64,000 bases of DNA from Pseudothauera hydrothermalis (GTDB lineage Bacteria > Pseudomonadota > Gammaproteobacteria > Burkholderiales > Rhodocyclaceae): NCBI RefSeq assembly GCF_003345255.1, contig NZ_CP029331.1:2852001-2916000 (forward strand), given 5' to 3'. Below, piece by piece: positions 26,238 through 35,407 of this stretch. Every line of letters begins with the position of its first letter. The stretch's first letter is position 1. Position numbers and translations under genes: made by a program. The notes under the pieces were generated by a model, which saw only the letters and a list, made by a program, of their open reading frames with translations, did no database searches and was not told the DNA's origin.

Positions 26238-27467
26238 CTATCGGCCTGCCTGCCGATGTTCCCTGTCCGACGGCGGGCTGTCGAGGAACTCCTCCGGCGT
26301 GGGCAGCGGGGTGTTGGGCAGCACCATATCCTGCGGGCGCAGCTGCTCGGTGAAGCCTTCCAGCGAGCCCATGCTGCGGCAGTCACGGCGCGCCACCGGT
26401 TCGCTGGTCATGTAGGCGATCACCAGCTGGGTGAGCGCCACCAGCGCCTCGCGATGGGTGCGTTCCTGGGCGTGCGAGGCATCGGCGCCGAAGCCGATCA
26501 GCGCGGTGCGGATGTCGTTGCCGGCCTCTACCGCAGCGGCCGAGTCCGAGCGGTAGTAGCGGAACACGTCGCGCCGGTGGGCGATGCCGTGCGCCTGCGC
26601 CAGGCCGATGAGCTTGTGGGTGAGGTGGTAGTCGAAGGGGCCGGACATGTCCTGCACGCAGATGGTGGCGGCGTGCTCGGAGGTGTTCTGCCCGGGGGCG
26701 GCGATGGAGATGTCCAGACTGACCATCTCGGCGATCTCGCCGTGCAGCGCGGCCGAGGCGCCGGAACCCACTTCCTCGGTGAGGGTGAGCAGCGGATGCA
26801 CGTCCACCGGGAGTTTCAGGCGGTGGTCGCGCACCGCCTTGCAGGCGGTGAGCAGCGCGGCCACTGCGGCCTTGTCGTCGAGATAGCGCGAGTTGATGTA
26901 GCCGTCGGGCTGGATCTCGGGCATGGGGTCGAAGGCGATCCAGTCGCCGACGTGGATGCCGGCCGCTTCCAGATCGGCGCGGCTGGACACCGGCAAGTCC
27001 ACCCGCACCTCGACATGCTCCCAGCCCACCGGCTGGGTGTCGATCTCCGGGCCAAAGGCGTGGCCGGAGGTCTTCAGCGGCAGGCAGGTGCCGCGCACCT
27101 GACCATGGTCGGTGAAGATGGTCAGGCGGAAGCCCTCGGCGAAGCGCGCCGACCAGTGGCCGATGGGAACGATGGCCAGGCGGCCGTTGGACTTGAGCTC
27201 GCGCACCATGGCGCCCAGGGTGTCCAGGTGGGCGACGATGGCGCGCGCCGGCTGGGCCTCGCGCCCGCGCAGGGTGGCGCGGATGGCGCCGCGGCGGGTC
27301 ATCTCGTAGGGAATCTCCAGCGCTTCCAGGCGGCCGGCGGCGTAGCGCACCGCAGCGTCGGTGAGGCCCACCGGGCTGGGGATGGCCAGCAGCTGCAGCA
27401 GGGTTTCCTCGAGGTAGTCGTAGTCGATCGCGGGCAGGGTGCCCGCGGGCAGGCGGGGTTCGTTCAT
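26238..27467 (-). CDS. M42-family hydrolase of the NAGGN osmoprotectant cluster
   Basis: A 409-residue dinuclear metallopeptidase-like protein, third member of the conserved trio with asnO and ngg. Metal-binding and catalytic signatures of M42/M20 enzymes are present: VAHLDTLGAM (His and Asp), RYLDDKAAVAAL (bridging Asp), TLTEEVGSGAS (catalytic Glu pair) and SLDISIAAPG. Its role in the pathway is not settled; removing or recycling the N-acetylated dipeptide is a reasonable inference. The ATG at 27467 overlaps the ngg stop as ATGA. The long frame upstream of this ATG is the antiphase of ngg and is not coding. Confidence 0.9.
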   Translation of the reverse strand: MNEPRLPAGTLPAIDYDYLEETLLQLLAIPSPVGLTDAAVRYAAGRLEALEIPYEMTRRGAIRATLRGREAQPARAIVAHLDTLGAMVRELKSNGRLAIVPIGHWSARFAEGFRLTIFTDHGQVRGTCLPLKTSGHAFGPEIDTQPVGWEHVEVRVDLPVSSRADLEAAGIHVGDWIAFDPMPEIQPDGYINSRYLDDKAAVAALLTACKAVRDHRLKLPVDVHPLLTLTEEVGSGASAALHGEIAEMVSLDISIAAPGQNTSEHAATICVQDMSGPFDYHLTHKLIGLAQAHGIAHRRDVFRYYRSDSAAAVEAGNDIRTALIGFGADASHAQERTHREALVALTQLVIAYMTSEPVARRDCRSMGSLEGFTEQLRPQDMVLPNTPLPTPEEFLDSPPSDREHRQAGR

Positions 27468-29209
27468 GCGCCATCTCCTTGCTGGCTGCGCGAGCGCGGA
27501 AACAGCAGGTCGACGAAGCGCTCGGCGGTGGGCTGGGGTTCGTGGTTGGCCAGCCCGGGGCGTTCGTTGGCTTCGATGATCACGTAGTCCGGGCCGTCGA
27601 CCGCCGGCACCAGAAAATCCAGCCCGGTGACCGGGATGTCCAACTCGCGCGCGGCCTTCTCCGCCGCCGCACGCAGCGCCGGGTGCAGCTCGTCGGTGAC
27701 GTCGTGGATGGTGCCGCCGGTGTGCAGGTTGGCGGTATTGCGCACCTGCAGGCGCTCCTCGGCGGGCAGCACCTCGTCCAGACCGTGGCCCTGGGCGCGC
27801 ACGCAGCGCTCGGTTTCCGCATCCAGCGGGATGCGCGACTCGCCGCCGGTGGCCGCGGCGCGGCGCCGGCTTTGCTTTTCGATCAGCTCGCGCACCGTGC
27901 TGCGCCCGTCGCCCACCACCATCGGCGGGCGGCGCACCGCGGCGGCCACCACCCGGTAGTCGATGACCACGATGCGCAGGTCCTGGCCGCTGCAGTACTG
28001 CTCGACGATGACCCGGTCGCAGAACCGGCGGGCGCGCTCGATGGCGGCCCGCACCTCCGCGGCCGCGGTGAGGTTCACGCTGATACCCTTGCCCTGCTCG
28101 CCCTCTACCGGTTTGACCACCACCGCGCCATGCGCAGTCAGCAGCGCCTGCCAGGCGGCCTCGTCGGCCGCATCGGCCTGCACCGGCACTCTGAGTCCCG
28201 CGCCGGCGAGCAGCTTGAGGGTGACGCGCTTGTCTTGGCAGCGGCTCATCGCCACCGCGCTGGTGAGCTCCGAGAGCGACTCGCGGCAGACGATGCTGCG
28301 CCCGCCCAGGGTGAGGCGGAAGTAACCGTTCTCTGCATCCAGCACCTCGGCATGGATGCCGCGACGCATGGCCTCGTCCACGATCAGCCGGGCGTACGGG
28401 TTGAGGCCGGCCAGCGCTTCGGCCGGGCCGGTAAACAACGGCTCGTTGATCGCGTTGCGGCGCTTGACCGCAAAGGCGGGAATGCGCTGGAAGCCGAGCT
28501 TCTCGTAGAGAGCGATGGCCTGGACGTTGTCGTGCATCACCGACACGTCCATCCACGCACGGCCGCGCGCCAGGTAGTGCTCGGCAAGATAGCGCACCAG
28601 GGCCTCGCCCACCCCGGGATGGGCGGCCTGCGGGGCCACCGCCAGCGCCCACAGGCTGGCGCCGTGCTGGGCGTCGGCAAAGGCCTCGACATGATCCAGG
28701 CCCATCGCCACCCCGATCACCTCGCCGCTGGCGCGGTCTTCGGCCAGCGCATAGGTAATGGCCCGGCTGGCGCGCTCGCGCCACACCCGCTGCGGGTCCA
28801 CCGGCACCATGCGGCGCGCGCGATACAGGGCGTTGATCGCCGCCACGTCGGCGCGGGTGCGCAGGCGGCGCAGGGTGAAGCCGCGCCGGCCGGCGCGCGG
28901 GGCACGGTAGCCGGCCAGTTGCAGGCGGAAGGCGTCCGAAGGGTCGAGGAAGAGCTGCTGCGGCGCGCTGGCCACCACCACCTGGGGCTTCTCGACATAG
29001 AAGGCGATGTCGCGCTGACCGGGGCGTTCCCGCAAGAGCTCGGCGGCCAGCTGCGCCGGGTCGCGCCAGGTCTGCGCCGGCAGCCAGCGCCCCCAGCCGC
29101 ATTCGACGATGACGTTCTCGGGCATCGCCACCGCCTCGGGCTGCCCGGCGGGCAGATGCAGGGGCTGTTTGCCGGCGCGCAGCGCGCGGGCGATCTGCTT
29201 GCGAATCAT
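27464..29209 (-). CDS. ngg: N-acetylglutaminylglutamine synthetase (GNAT and ATP-grasp)
   Basis: A 581-residue bifunctional enzyme that makes the dipeptide backbone of the osmolyte N-acetylglutaminylglutamine amide. The first half holds a GNAT acetyltransferase (ALAVAPQAAHPGVGEALVRYL and SVMHDNVQAIALYEKLGF, the acetyl-CoA site). The second half is an ATP-grasp ligase (VVVKPVEGEQGKGISVNLT, VIVEQYCSGQDLRIVVID, and YVIIEANERPGLANH with the metal-binding Glu and Asn). The start at 29209 has GAGG 8 bases upstream and lies 10 bp after the asnO stop; an ATG at 29230 would overlap asnO. It is the middle gene of the asnO-ngg-hydrolase operon. Confidence 0.93.
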   Translation of the reverse strand: MIRKQIARALRAGKQPLHLPAGQPEAVAMPENVIVECGWGRWLPAQTWRDPAQLAAELLRERPGQRDIAFYVEKPQVVVASAPQQLFLDPSDAFRLQLAGYRAPRAGRRGFTLRRLRTRADVAAINALYRARRMVPVDPQRVWRERASRAITYALAEDRASGEVIGVAMGLDHVEAFADAQHGASLWALAVAPQAAHPGVGEALVRYLAEHYLARGRAWMDVSVMHDNVQAIALYEKLGFQRIPAFAVKRRNAINEPLFTGPAEALAGLNPYARLIVDEAMRRGIHAEVLDAENGYFRLTLGGRSIVCRESLSELTSAVAMSRCQDKRVTLKLLAGAGLRVPVQADAADEAAWQALLTAHGAVVVKPVEGEQGKGISVNLTAAAEVRAAIERARRFCDRVIVEQYCSGQDLRIVVIDYRVVAAAVRRPPMVVGDGRSTVRELIEKQSRRRAAATGGESRIPLDAETERCVRAQGHGLDEVLPAEERLQVRNTANLHTGGTIHDVTDELHPALRAAAEKAARELDIPVTGLDFLVPAVDGPDYVIIEANERPGLANHEPQPTAERFVDLLFPRSRSQQGDGA

Positions 29210-29219
29210 CGGGCGGGCC

Positions 29220-30992
29220 TCAGGTAGCATGGCTCTGCAGCCACCATTCGAGCAGGCCGAGCTGCCACAGCTTGGAGCCGCGCAGCGGCGTGATGTGGGC
29301 GGATGGGTCGGCCAGCAGGGTGTCGACATAATCCTGGCGGAACAGCCCGCGTTCACGCGCGGCGCGGCTGGAGAGCGCGTCGCGCACCCGTTCGAGCACC
29401 GGGCCCTGCAGGTACTTGAGCGCCGGCACCGGAAAGTAGCCCTTGGGGCGGTCGATGACCGCCGACGGAATCACCTTGCGCGCAGCCTCCTTGAGCACGC
29501 CCTTGCCGCCGTGCGCCAGCTTGTGGCGCGCCGGGATGCGCGCGGCCAATTCGACCAACTCGTGATCGAGAAAGGGCACCCGCGCCTCCAGGCCAAAGGC
29601 CATGGTCATGTTGTCGACCCGCTTGACCGGGTCGTCTACCAGCATGATGGTAGTGTCCAGGCGCAGCGCCTTGTCCACCGGGTCGTCGGCGCCCGGGGCG
29701 TTGAAGTGCGCGGCAACGAAGGCCGCGCTGGCATCCACCCCATGCCAAGCCGGATTCACCGTGCGCAGGTATTCTTCGTAGTCGCGGTCGCGAAAAGCCG
29801 CCAGATAGTCGGCCACCGGATCGGCGCTGCCGGCGAGCTTGGGATACCAGTAGTAGCCGCCGAACACCTCGTCCGCGCCCTGGCCGCTTTGCACCACCTT
29901 GCTGTGGCGCGACACCGCCTCGGAGAGCAGGTAGAAGCCGATGCAGTCGTGGCTCACCATCGGCTCGCTCATCGCCTCGACCGCCTCGGGCAGGCGGGTG
30001 AGCAGTTGCGCCTCGGGCACGAAGATGCGCTCGTGGCAGGTGCCGAACTCTCGCGCAACGATCTCGGCGTACTCGAACTCGTTACCCTTCTCGCCGCCGA
30101 CATCCTCGAAACCGACGTTGTAGGTGCGCAGGTCGCGCACCCCGGCTTCAGACATCAGGCCGACGATGAGGCTGGAATCCACCCCGCCGGAGAGCAGTGC
30201 GCCCACCGGCACGTCGGCCACCAGGCGGCGCTTCACCGCGGCGCGCAGGCCGTCGAGCAGGATCTCGGTCCATTCCTCGAAGCTGCGCGCCTCGTCGGCC
30301 GGCTCCTGCGGATACATCAGCGTCCAGAAGCTGCGCTCGCGGCGGCTGCCGTCGGGTTCGATCTGCATCAGCGTGCCCGGCGGCAGCTTGCGCACCCCGG
30401 CATAGATGGTGTGCGGCGCCGGCACCACGGCGTGGAAGGAGAGGTAGAAATTGAGTGCGGCCGGGTCCACCGTGGTGTCCACCCCGCCGGCTTCGACCAG
30501 CGCAGGCAGGCTGGAAGCGAAGCGGAAGCCGCCGGGGATTTCCGCGTAGTACAGCGGCTTGATGCCCAGGCGGTCGCGGCCGAGCAGCACGCGGCCGCTG
30601 TCGCGCTCCCAGATGGCGAAGGCGAACATGCCGTTGAGGCGCTTCACGAAGTCCAGCCCCCAGGCGTGGTAGGCCTTGAGCAGCACCTCGGTGTCGCCGT
30701 GCGAATAGAAGCGGTAGCCCTTGCCTTCCAGCTCGCGGCGCAGTTCCGGGTGGTTGTACACCGCGCCGTTGAACACGATGCCGAGCCCCAGCTCGGGATC
30801 CACCATGGGCTGCTGCGCGGATTCGGAGAGATCCATGATCTTCAAGCGCCTGTGGCCCCAGGCCTGGGAACCCTGGGCATACACCCCGCCATTGTCCGGG
30901 CCGCGCCGCGCCTGGCGCTGGTTCATGCGTGCAATCGCACCCAGGTCGGGGGTCTGTCCGTCGAATCTGATCTCACCGGCAATGCCGCACAT
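29220..30992 (-). CDS. asnO: N-acetylglutaminylglutamine amidotransferase (asparagine synthase-like)
   Basis: A 590-residue class II glutamine amidotransferase that converts the terminal carboxylate of N-acetylglutaminylglutamine to the amide. The start is fixed by the catalytic N-terminal Cys: MCGIAGEIRFDG from 30992, preceded by a strong AAGGAAG ribosome site. Glutaminase residues RRGPDNGG and FNGAVYNHPELR are visible, and the synthetase half has the PP-loop SGGVDSSL and QGADEVFGGYYWYPK. Together with ngg and the M42 gene downstream it is diagnostic for NAGGN synthesis, an osmotic stress response in Pseudomonas, Sinorhizobium and others. It is divergent from thiL across an AT-rich promoter region. 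Confidence 0.93.
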   Translation of the reverse strand: MCGIAGEIRFDGQTPDLGAIARMNQRQARRGPDNGGVYAQGSQAWGHRRLKIMDLSESAQQPMVDPELGLGIVFNGAVYNHPELRRELEGKGYRFYSHGDTEVLLKAYHAWGLDFVKRLNGMFAFAIWERDSGRVLLGRDRLGIKPLYYAEIPGGFRFASSLPALVEAGGVDTTVDPAALNFYLSFHAVVPAPHTIYAGVRKLPPGTLMQIEPDGSRRERSFWTLMYPQEPADEARSFEEWTEILLDGLRAAVKRRLVADVPVGALLSGGVDSSLIVGLMSEAGVRDLRTYNVGFEDVGGEKGNEFEYAEIVAREFGTCHERIFVPEAQLLTRLPEAVEAMSEPMVSHDCIGFYLLSEAVSRHSKVVQSGQGADEVFGGYYWYPKLAGSADPVADYLAAFRDRDYEEYLRTVNPAWHGVDASAAFVAAHFNAPGADDPVDKALRLDTTIMLVDDPVKRVDNMTMAFGLEARVPFLDHELVELAARIPARHKLAHGGKGVLKEAARKVIPSAVIDRPKGYFPVPALKYLQGPVLERVRDALSSRAARERGLFRQDYVDTLLADPSAHITPLRGSKLWQLGLLEWWLQSHAT

Positions 30993-31114
30993 AGAACTTC
31001 CTTTTATTGAAACGGTTTTTATTTTAGCAAATTTATTTTGTGCAAACATTTTAGCCGTGGGCGGCGCGCTGCGTTAAGCTTCGGCGCGCCCACCCATTCG
31101 CCGCGCCCGAGAGC
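30993..31114 (-). promoter_or_regulatory. AT-rich divergent promoter region asnO / thiL
   Basis: A 122-bp spacer that is strikingly AT-rich (about 31000-31053) against a very GC-rich background, located just upstream of the asnO ribosome site. The minus strand contains TAAAATAAA runs that could be -10 elements, but no single promoter can be picked with confidence. The position suits an osmotically controlled promoter. Confidence 0.45.
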
Positions 31115-32074
31115 ATGCCCAGTGAATTCGATCTGATCCGCCGCCACTTTCTGCGGCCCACCCAACACACCGCGCTGGCCGGCGGCGATGACGCCGCGCT
31201 GATCGCCCCGCGCCCCGGCATGCAGTTGGCGGTATCCACCGACATGCTGGTGGCCGGCACCCATTTTTTTGCCGACACCGATGCACGCGACCTGGGCTGG
31301 AAGGCGCTGGCAGTCAATGTTTCCGACCTCGCGGCGATGGGCGCCGAGCCGCGCTGGGCCTTCCTTGCGCTGGCGCTGCCCACTGCCGATGACGCTTGGC
31401 TGACGGCCTTCGCAGAAGGTTTTTATGCCTGCGCGGCAGCGTTCGGCGTGGATTTGGCCGGCGGCGACACCACCCGCGGACCGCTCGATGTGTGCGTCAC
31501 GGTGATCGGCGAGACGCCCGCCGGACAGGCACTCACCCGCGCCGGCGCGCGCCCTGGGGACGAACTATGGGTGTCGGGCCAACCGGGCTTCGCCGCGCTC
31601 GGACTGTGGGCGCTGCGCGACGGTCTGCGGCTGGCTCCCGTAGGTCGCACACGGTGCCTGGCCGCCCTGCACCGGCCGCAGCCGCGGGTGGCGCTGGGCC
31701 AGGCGCTGCGCGGCGTGGCCAGCGCCGCGCTCGACGTGTCCGACGGCTTGATCGGCGACCTGCGCCACCTGCTGCAAGCATCCGGCTGCGGGGCGCAGAT
31801 CGACCTGTCAGCCCTGCCACTTGCGGCACTCACCGACTATGGCGCAGCGCACGAGGTCGCGCTGCGGGCGCTGTTGTCCGGCGGTGACGACTACGAGCTG
31901 TTGTTTACCGCCACGGCCGCCCACCATGCGGACATCGCCGCACTCGCCGAGCGCCTCGATCTGCCGTTACACTGCATCGGTCGACTCAACGATAGACCGG
32001 GCGAGATACTGTTGCGCGCCGCCGACGGCAGCCTGCAGCCGCCCCAAACCACCGGCTATGACCACTTCGCTTGA
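31115..32074 (+). CDS. thiL: Thiamine-monophosphate kinase ThiL
   Basis: A 319-residue kinase of the PurM-like superfamily that converts thiamine monophosphate to the active diphosphate. The N-terminal GGDDAALIAPRPG and the metal-binding STDMLVAGTHFF are ThiL hallmarks, as are LAVNVSDLAAMGAEP, GGDTTRGP and the late ALDVSDGLIGDL and SGGDDYELLFT. Length is typical. It is followed directly by pgpA with almost no spacer, an order common in proteobacteria. Confidence 0.96.
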   Translation: MPSEFDLIRRHFLRPTQHTALAGGDDAALIAPRPGMQLAVSTDMLVAGTHFFADTDARDLGWKALAVNVSDLAAMGAEPRWAFLALALPTADDAWLTAFAEGFYACAAAFGVDLAGGDTTRGPLDVCVTVIGETPAGQALTRAGARPGDELWVSGQPGFAALGLWALRDGLRLAPVGRTRCLAALHRPQPRVALGQALRGVASAALDVSDGLIGDLRHLLQASGCGAQIDLSALPLAALTDYGAAHEVALRALLSGGDDYELLFTATAAHHADIAALAERLDLPLHCIGRLNDRPGEILLRAADGSLQPPQTTGYDHFA

Positions 32075-32075
32075 G

Positions 32076-32555
32076 ATGCGACCCGACGCCCGCTTCCTGT
32101 TCAGCCACCCGGCGCACTTTATCGCCCTCGGCTTCGGTGCCGGCCTGTCGCCCAAGGCACCGGGCACGGTCGGCACCCTGGTCGGCTGGCTGCTCTATCC
32201 GCTGCTACGCACCCCGGTCTCCGAAGGCGTGTTCCTTGCTTTCCTGCTCAGCCTGTTCGTCGCCGGTGTGATCGCCGCCGAGCGCACCGGGCGCGCGCTG
32301 GGCGTGCCGGACCATGGCGCCATCGTCTGGGATGAGATGGTGGCGATCTGGTTGGTGCTGCTGTTTACCCCGGTATCGCTGCTGTGGCAGGCGGCCGCAG
32401 TGGCCATTTTCCGCTTTTTCGACATCGTCAAGCCGCCGCCGATCCGCCTGGCCGACCAGCGCCTCAAGGGCGGTTTCGGGGTGATGTTCGACGACCTCAT
32501 CGCCGCCGGCTACACCTTGCTGGTGCTCGCCGTATTGGTCTCGCTGTTCGGTTGA
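32076..32555 (+). CDS. pgpA: Phosphatidylglycerophosphatase A PgpA
   Basis: A 159-residue integral membrane phosphatase that produces phosphatidylglycerol. Family signatures are visible: FGAGLSPKAPGTVGTL, VWDEMVAIW with its acidic residues, RFFDIVKPPPI and KGGFGVMFDDLIA. Several hydrophobic helices fill the rest. The ATG at 32076 lies 1 bp after the thiL stop. An in-frame ATG at 32058 inside thiL would add six residues and cannot be excluded. Confidence 0.93.
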   Translation: MRPDARFLFSHPAHFIALGFGAGLSPKAPGTVGTLVGWLLYPLLRTPVSEGVFLAFLLSLFVAGVIAAERTGRALGVPDHGAIVWDEMVAIWLVLLFTPVSLLWQAAAVAIFRFFDIVKPPPIRLADQRLKGGFGVMFDDLIAAGYTLLVLAVLVSLFG

Positions 32556-32567
32556 TGGACGCCTGCG

Positions 32568-33074
32568 ATGGAAACTGAACTGGCCGCGCTATCCCGCCGC
32601 TTGGGCGAGGTGTTGCTGGCACGCCGCTGGACGCTCGCCACCGCCGAATCGTGCACCGGCGGCTGGATCGCCACCGCGGTCACCGCCACCGCTGGCAGTT
32701 CGGCGTGGTTCGACCGCGGTTTTGTCACCTACTCCAACGACGCCAAGTGCGAGATGCTGGAAGTCTCCCCGGTCACGCTGGCCACCCACGGCGCGGTGAG
32801 CGAAGCCACGGTGCGCGAGATGGTGGCCGGGGCGCTGGCGCACAGCCGCGCCGACGTGGCGGTGGCGGTATCCGGCATTGCCGGCCCCACCGGCGGCAGC
32901 GCGGCCAAGCCGGTCGGCACGGTGTGCATCGGCTGGGGGGTGTGCGGCCATCCGCCACAGACCGAAACGCTGCGATTGAGCGGCGACCGCGAAGCCATCC
33001 GCAGGCAAACCGTCGCGCACGCACTGAGGCGGCTGATCGCCCTGGCGGCAGACGCCGGCCCCACCGCGGCTTGA
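32568..33074 (+). CDS. pncC: Nicotinamide-nucleotide amidohydrolase (CinA C-terminal domain, PncC)
   Basis: A 168-residue stand-alone CinA C-terminal domain that deamidates NMN to nicotinate mononucleotide. Motifs are TAESCTGGWIATAVT near the start, FDRGFVTYSNDAK, GAVSEATVREM, and AVAVSGIAGPTGG near the substrate site. It lacks the N-terminal MoaB-like domain of full CinA, as is usual in proteobacteria. It follows pgpA by 12 bp and precedes recA by 111 bp, the common cinA-recA arrangement. Confidence 0.94.
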   Translation: METELAALSRRLGEVLLARRWTLATAESCTGGWIATAVTATAGSSAWFDRGFVTYSNDAKCEMLEVSPVTLATHGAVSEATVREMVAGALAHSRADVAVAVSGIAGPTGGSAAKPVGTVCIGWGVCGHPPQTETLRLSGDREAIRRQTVAHALRRLIALAADAGPTAA

Positions 33075-33103
33075 TGTAAATTCATACAGCCCATAGACTG
33101 CGC
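33071..33103 (+). promoter_or_regulatory. recA promoter candidate with LexA-type SOS box
   Basis: ATGT-N8-ACAG at 33074-33089 differs from the LexA consensus CTGT-N8-ACAG by one base. It overlaps a promoter candidate with -35 TTGATG (33071-33076), a 17-base spacer and -10 TAGACT (33094-33099). It lies about 100 bp before the recA ATG and just after the pncC stop. A second, weaker -10-like CATAAT lies nearer the gene. Confidence 0.5.
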
Positions 33104-33185
33104 ACCGGTGTGCATCGCCCGCTGCGCCCGGCACACTCCAGCAAACTCTGTGCCATAATCCGCCAACATTTCAGGAAGCTTACCC

Positions 33186-34220
<1,035 letters not shown>

Positions 34221-34229
34221 CCGACGACC

Positions 34230-34685
34230 ATGGCCGAAACGGGTCTACGTGCGCGCGCACTGCGCTATCTCGCCCAACGCGAACATTCGCGCGCCGAGCT
34301 GGCGCGCAAGCTCGCCGACCACGGCAGCGCGCCGGAGATCGACGCCCTGCTCGACCGCCTGAGCGAACTGGAACTGCTCTCCGACGCCCGTTTTGCCACC
34401 GCCTGGGTGCGAGGCAAGGCCGCACGCTTTGGCACCGCCCGGCTGCGCCACGACCTGGCTCGCCGCGGTGTGTCCGACACGCTGATCGAGGCGGCTTTGC
34501 AGAGCGAAGCCGTAGAATCCGAACTGGAGCGCGCACATCGCGTATGGCGCACCAAGTTCGCCCAGCCGCCCGCCGACGCACGCGAATGGGCGCGTCAGGC
34601 GCGCTTCCTGCAGGGGCGCGGCTTTGCCGCCGAGGTGATCCGCAAGCTGTTGAAAGAGATCCCGGATGAGTCTGCTCAAGGTTGA
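34230..34685 (+). CDS. recX: RecA regulatory protein RecX
   Basis: A 151-residue helical protein that inhibits and modulates RecA filaments. The start [22 protein letters not shown] and the [20 protein letters not shown] segment are the family fingerprint, made of three-helix repeats. It lies 9 bp after recA and overlaps the lptB start by 20 bases, so it joins the repair genes to the following lptB-rpoN group. Confidence 0.92.
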   Translation: MAETGLRARALRYLAQREHSRAELARKLADHGSAPEIDALLDRLSELELLSDARFATAWVRGKAARFGTARLRHDLARRGVSDTLIEAALQSEAVESELERAHRVWRTKFAQPPADAREWARQARFLQGRGFAAEVIRKLLKEIPDESAQG

Positions 34686-35388
34686 AGGGCTGCAGAAGCG
34701 CTACAAGGCGCGTACCGTGGTGCACGATGTCGGCTTTACGGTCGAAGGTGGCGAAGTGGTCGGCCTGCTGGGGCCCAATGGCGCGGGTAAAACCACCTGT
34801 TTTTACATGATCGTCGGCCTGGTGCGCGCCGATGGCGGGGAGATCACCCTTGACGGCGCCCGGCTCACCCATCTGCCCATCCACCAGCGTGCGCGCCGCG
34901 GCTTATCCTACCTGCCACAGGAGATGAGCGTGTTCCGCAAGCTCACCGTGGAGGAAAACATCCGCGCGGTGCTGGAACTGCAAAAGCTCGACCGCGACGC
35001 CATCGACCAGCGCCTGGAAACCCTGCTCGACGAGCTGAACATCGCCCACTTGCGCGACAACATGGCGGTGTCGCTGTCCGGCGGCGAACGCCGGCGCTGC
35101 GAAATTGCCCGCGCCCTGGCCACCGATCCGCGGCTGATCCTGCTGGATGAACCGTTTGCCGGGGTCGACCCGATCGCGGTACTCGACATCCAGAAGATCA
35201 TTCGCTTCCTCAAGGAGCGCGGTATCGGCGTGTTGATCACCGACCACAATGTCCGCGAGACGCTGGGCATCTGCGACCACGCCTATATCATTAGCGAAGG
35301 CCGGGTGCTCGCCAGCGGCCAGCCCGATGACATCGTGCGCGACGAGCGCGTGCGCCAGGTCTATCTCGGCGAACACTTCCGCCTGTAA
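34666..35388 (+). CDS. lptB: LPS export ABC transporter ATP-binding protein LptB
   Basis: A 240-residue ATPase that drives lipopolysaccharide extraction from the inner membrane with LptFG. Walker A is GPNGAGKT at 36-43, the Q-loop region is [14 protein letters not shown], the signature is [10 protein letters not shown], Walker B is [13 protein letters not shown], and the switch His is in [10 protein letters not shown]. These exact variants are specific to LptB. It immediately precedes rpoN as in most proteobacteria, but the usual upstream lptC-lptA are replaced by recA-recX; its start lies inside the end of recX. Confidence 0.96.
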   Translation: MSLLKVEGLQKRYKARTVVHDVGFTVEGGEVVGLLGPNGAGKTTCFYMIVGLVRADGGEITLDGARLTHLPIHQRARRGLSYLPQEMSVFRKLTVEENIRAVLELQKLDRDAIDQRLETLLDELNIAHLRDNMAVSLSGGERRRCEIARALATDPRLILLDEPFAGVDPIAVLDIQKIIRFLKERGIGVLITDHNVRETLGICDHAYIISEGRVLASGQPDDIVRDERVRQVYLGEHFRL

Positions 35389-35407
35389 GCGCCACAGCAA
35401 TAGCCGC

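Noticed and set aside
27468-29102. Large N-terminal extension of the M42 hydrolase frame
   Set aside because: It is the out-of-phase reading of ngg; the hydrolase has a clear start at 27467.
27479-31010. Long plus-strand frames (582 and 633 residues) opposite the NAGGN operon
   Set aside because: They are antisense frames kept open by high GC; the translations are low-complexity His/Arg/Gln-rich and match no family, while the minus strand holds three complete enzymes.
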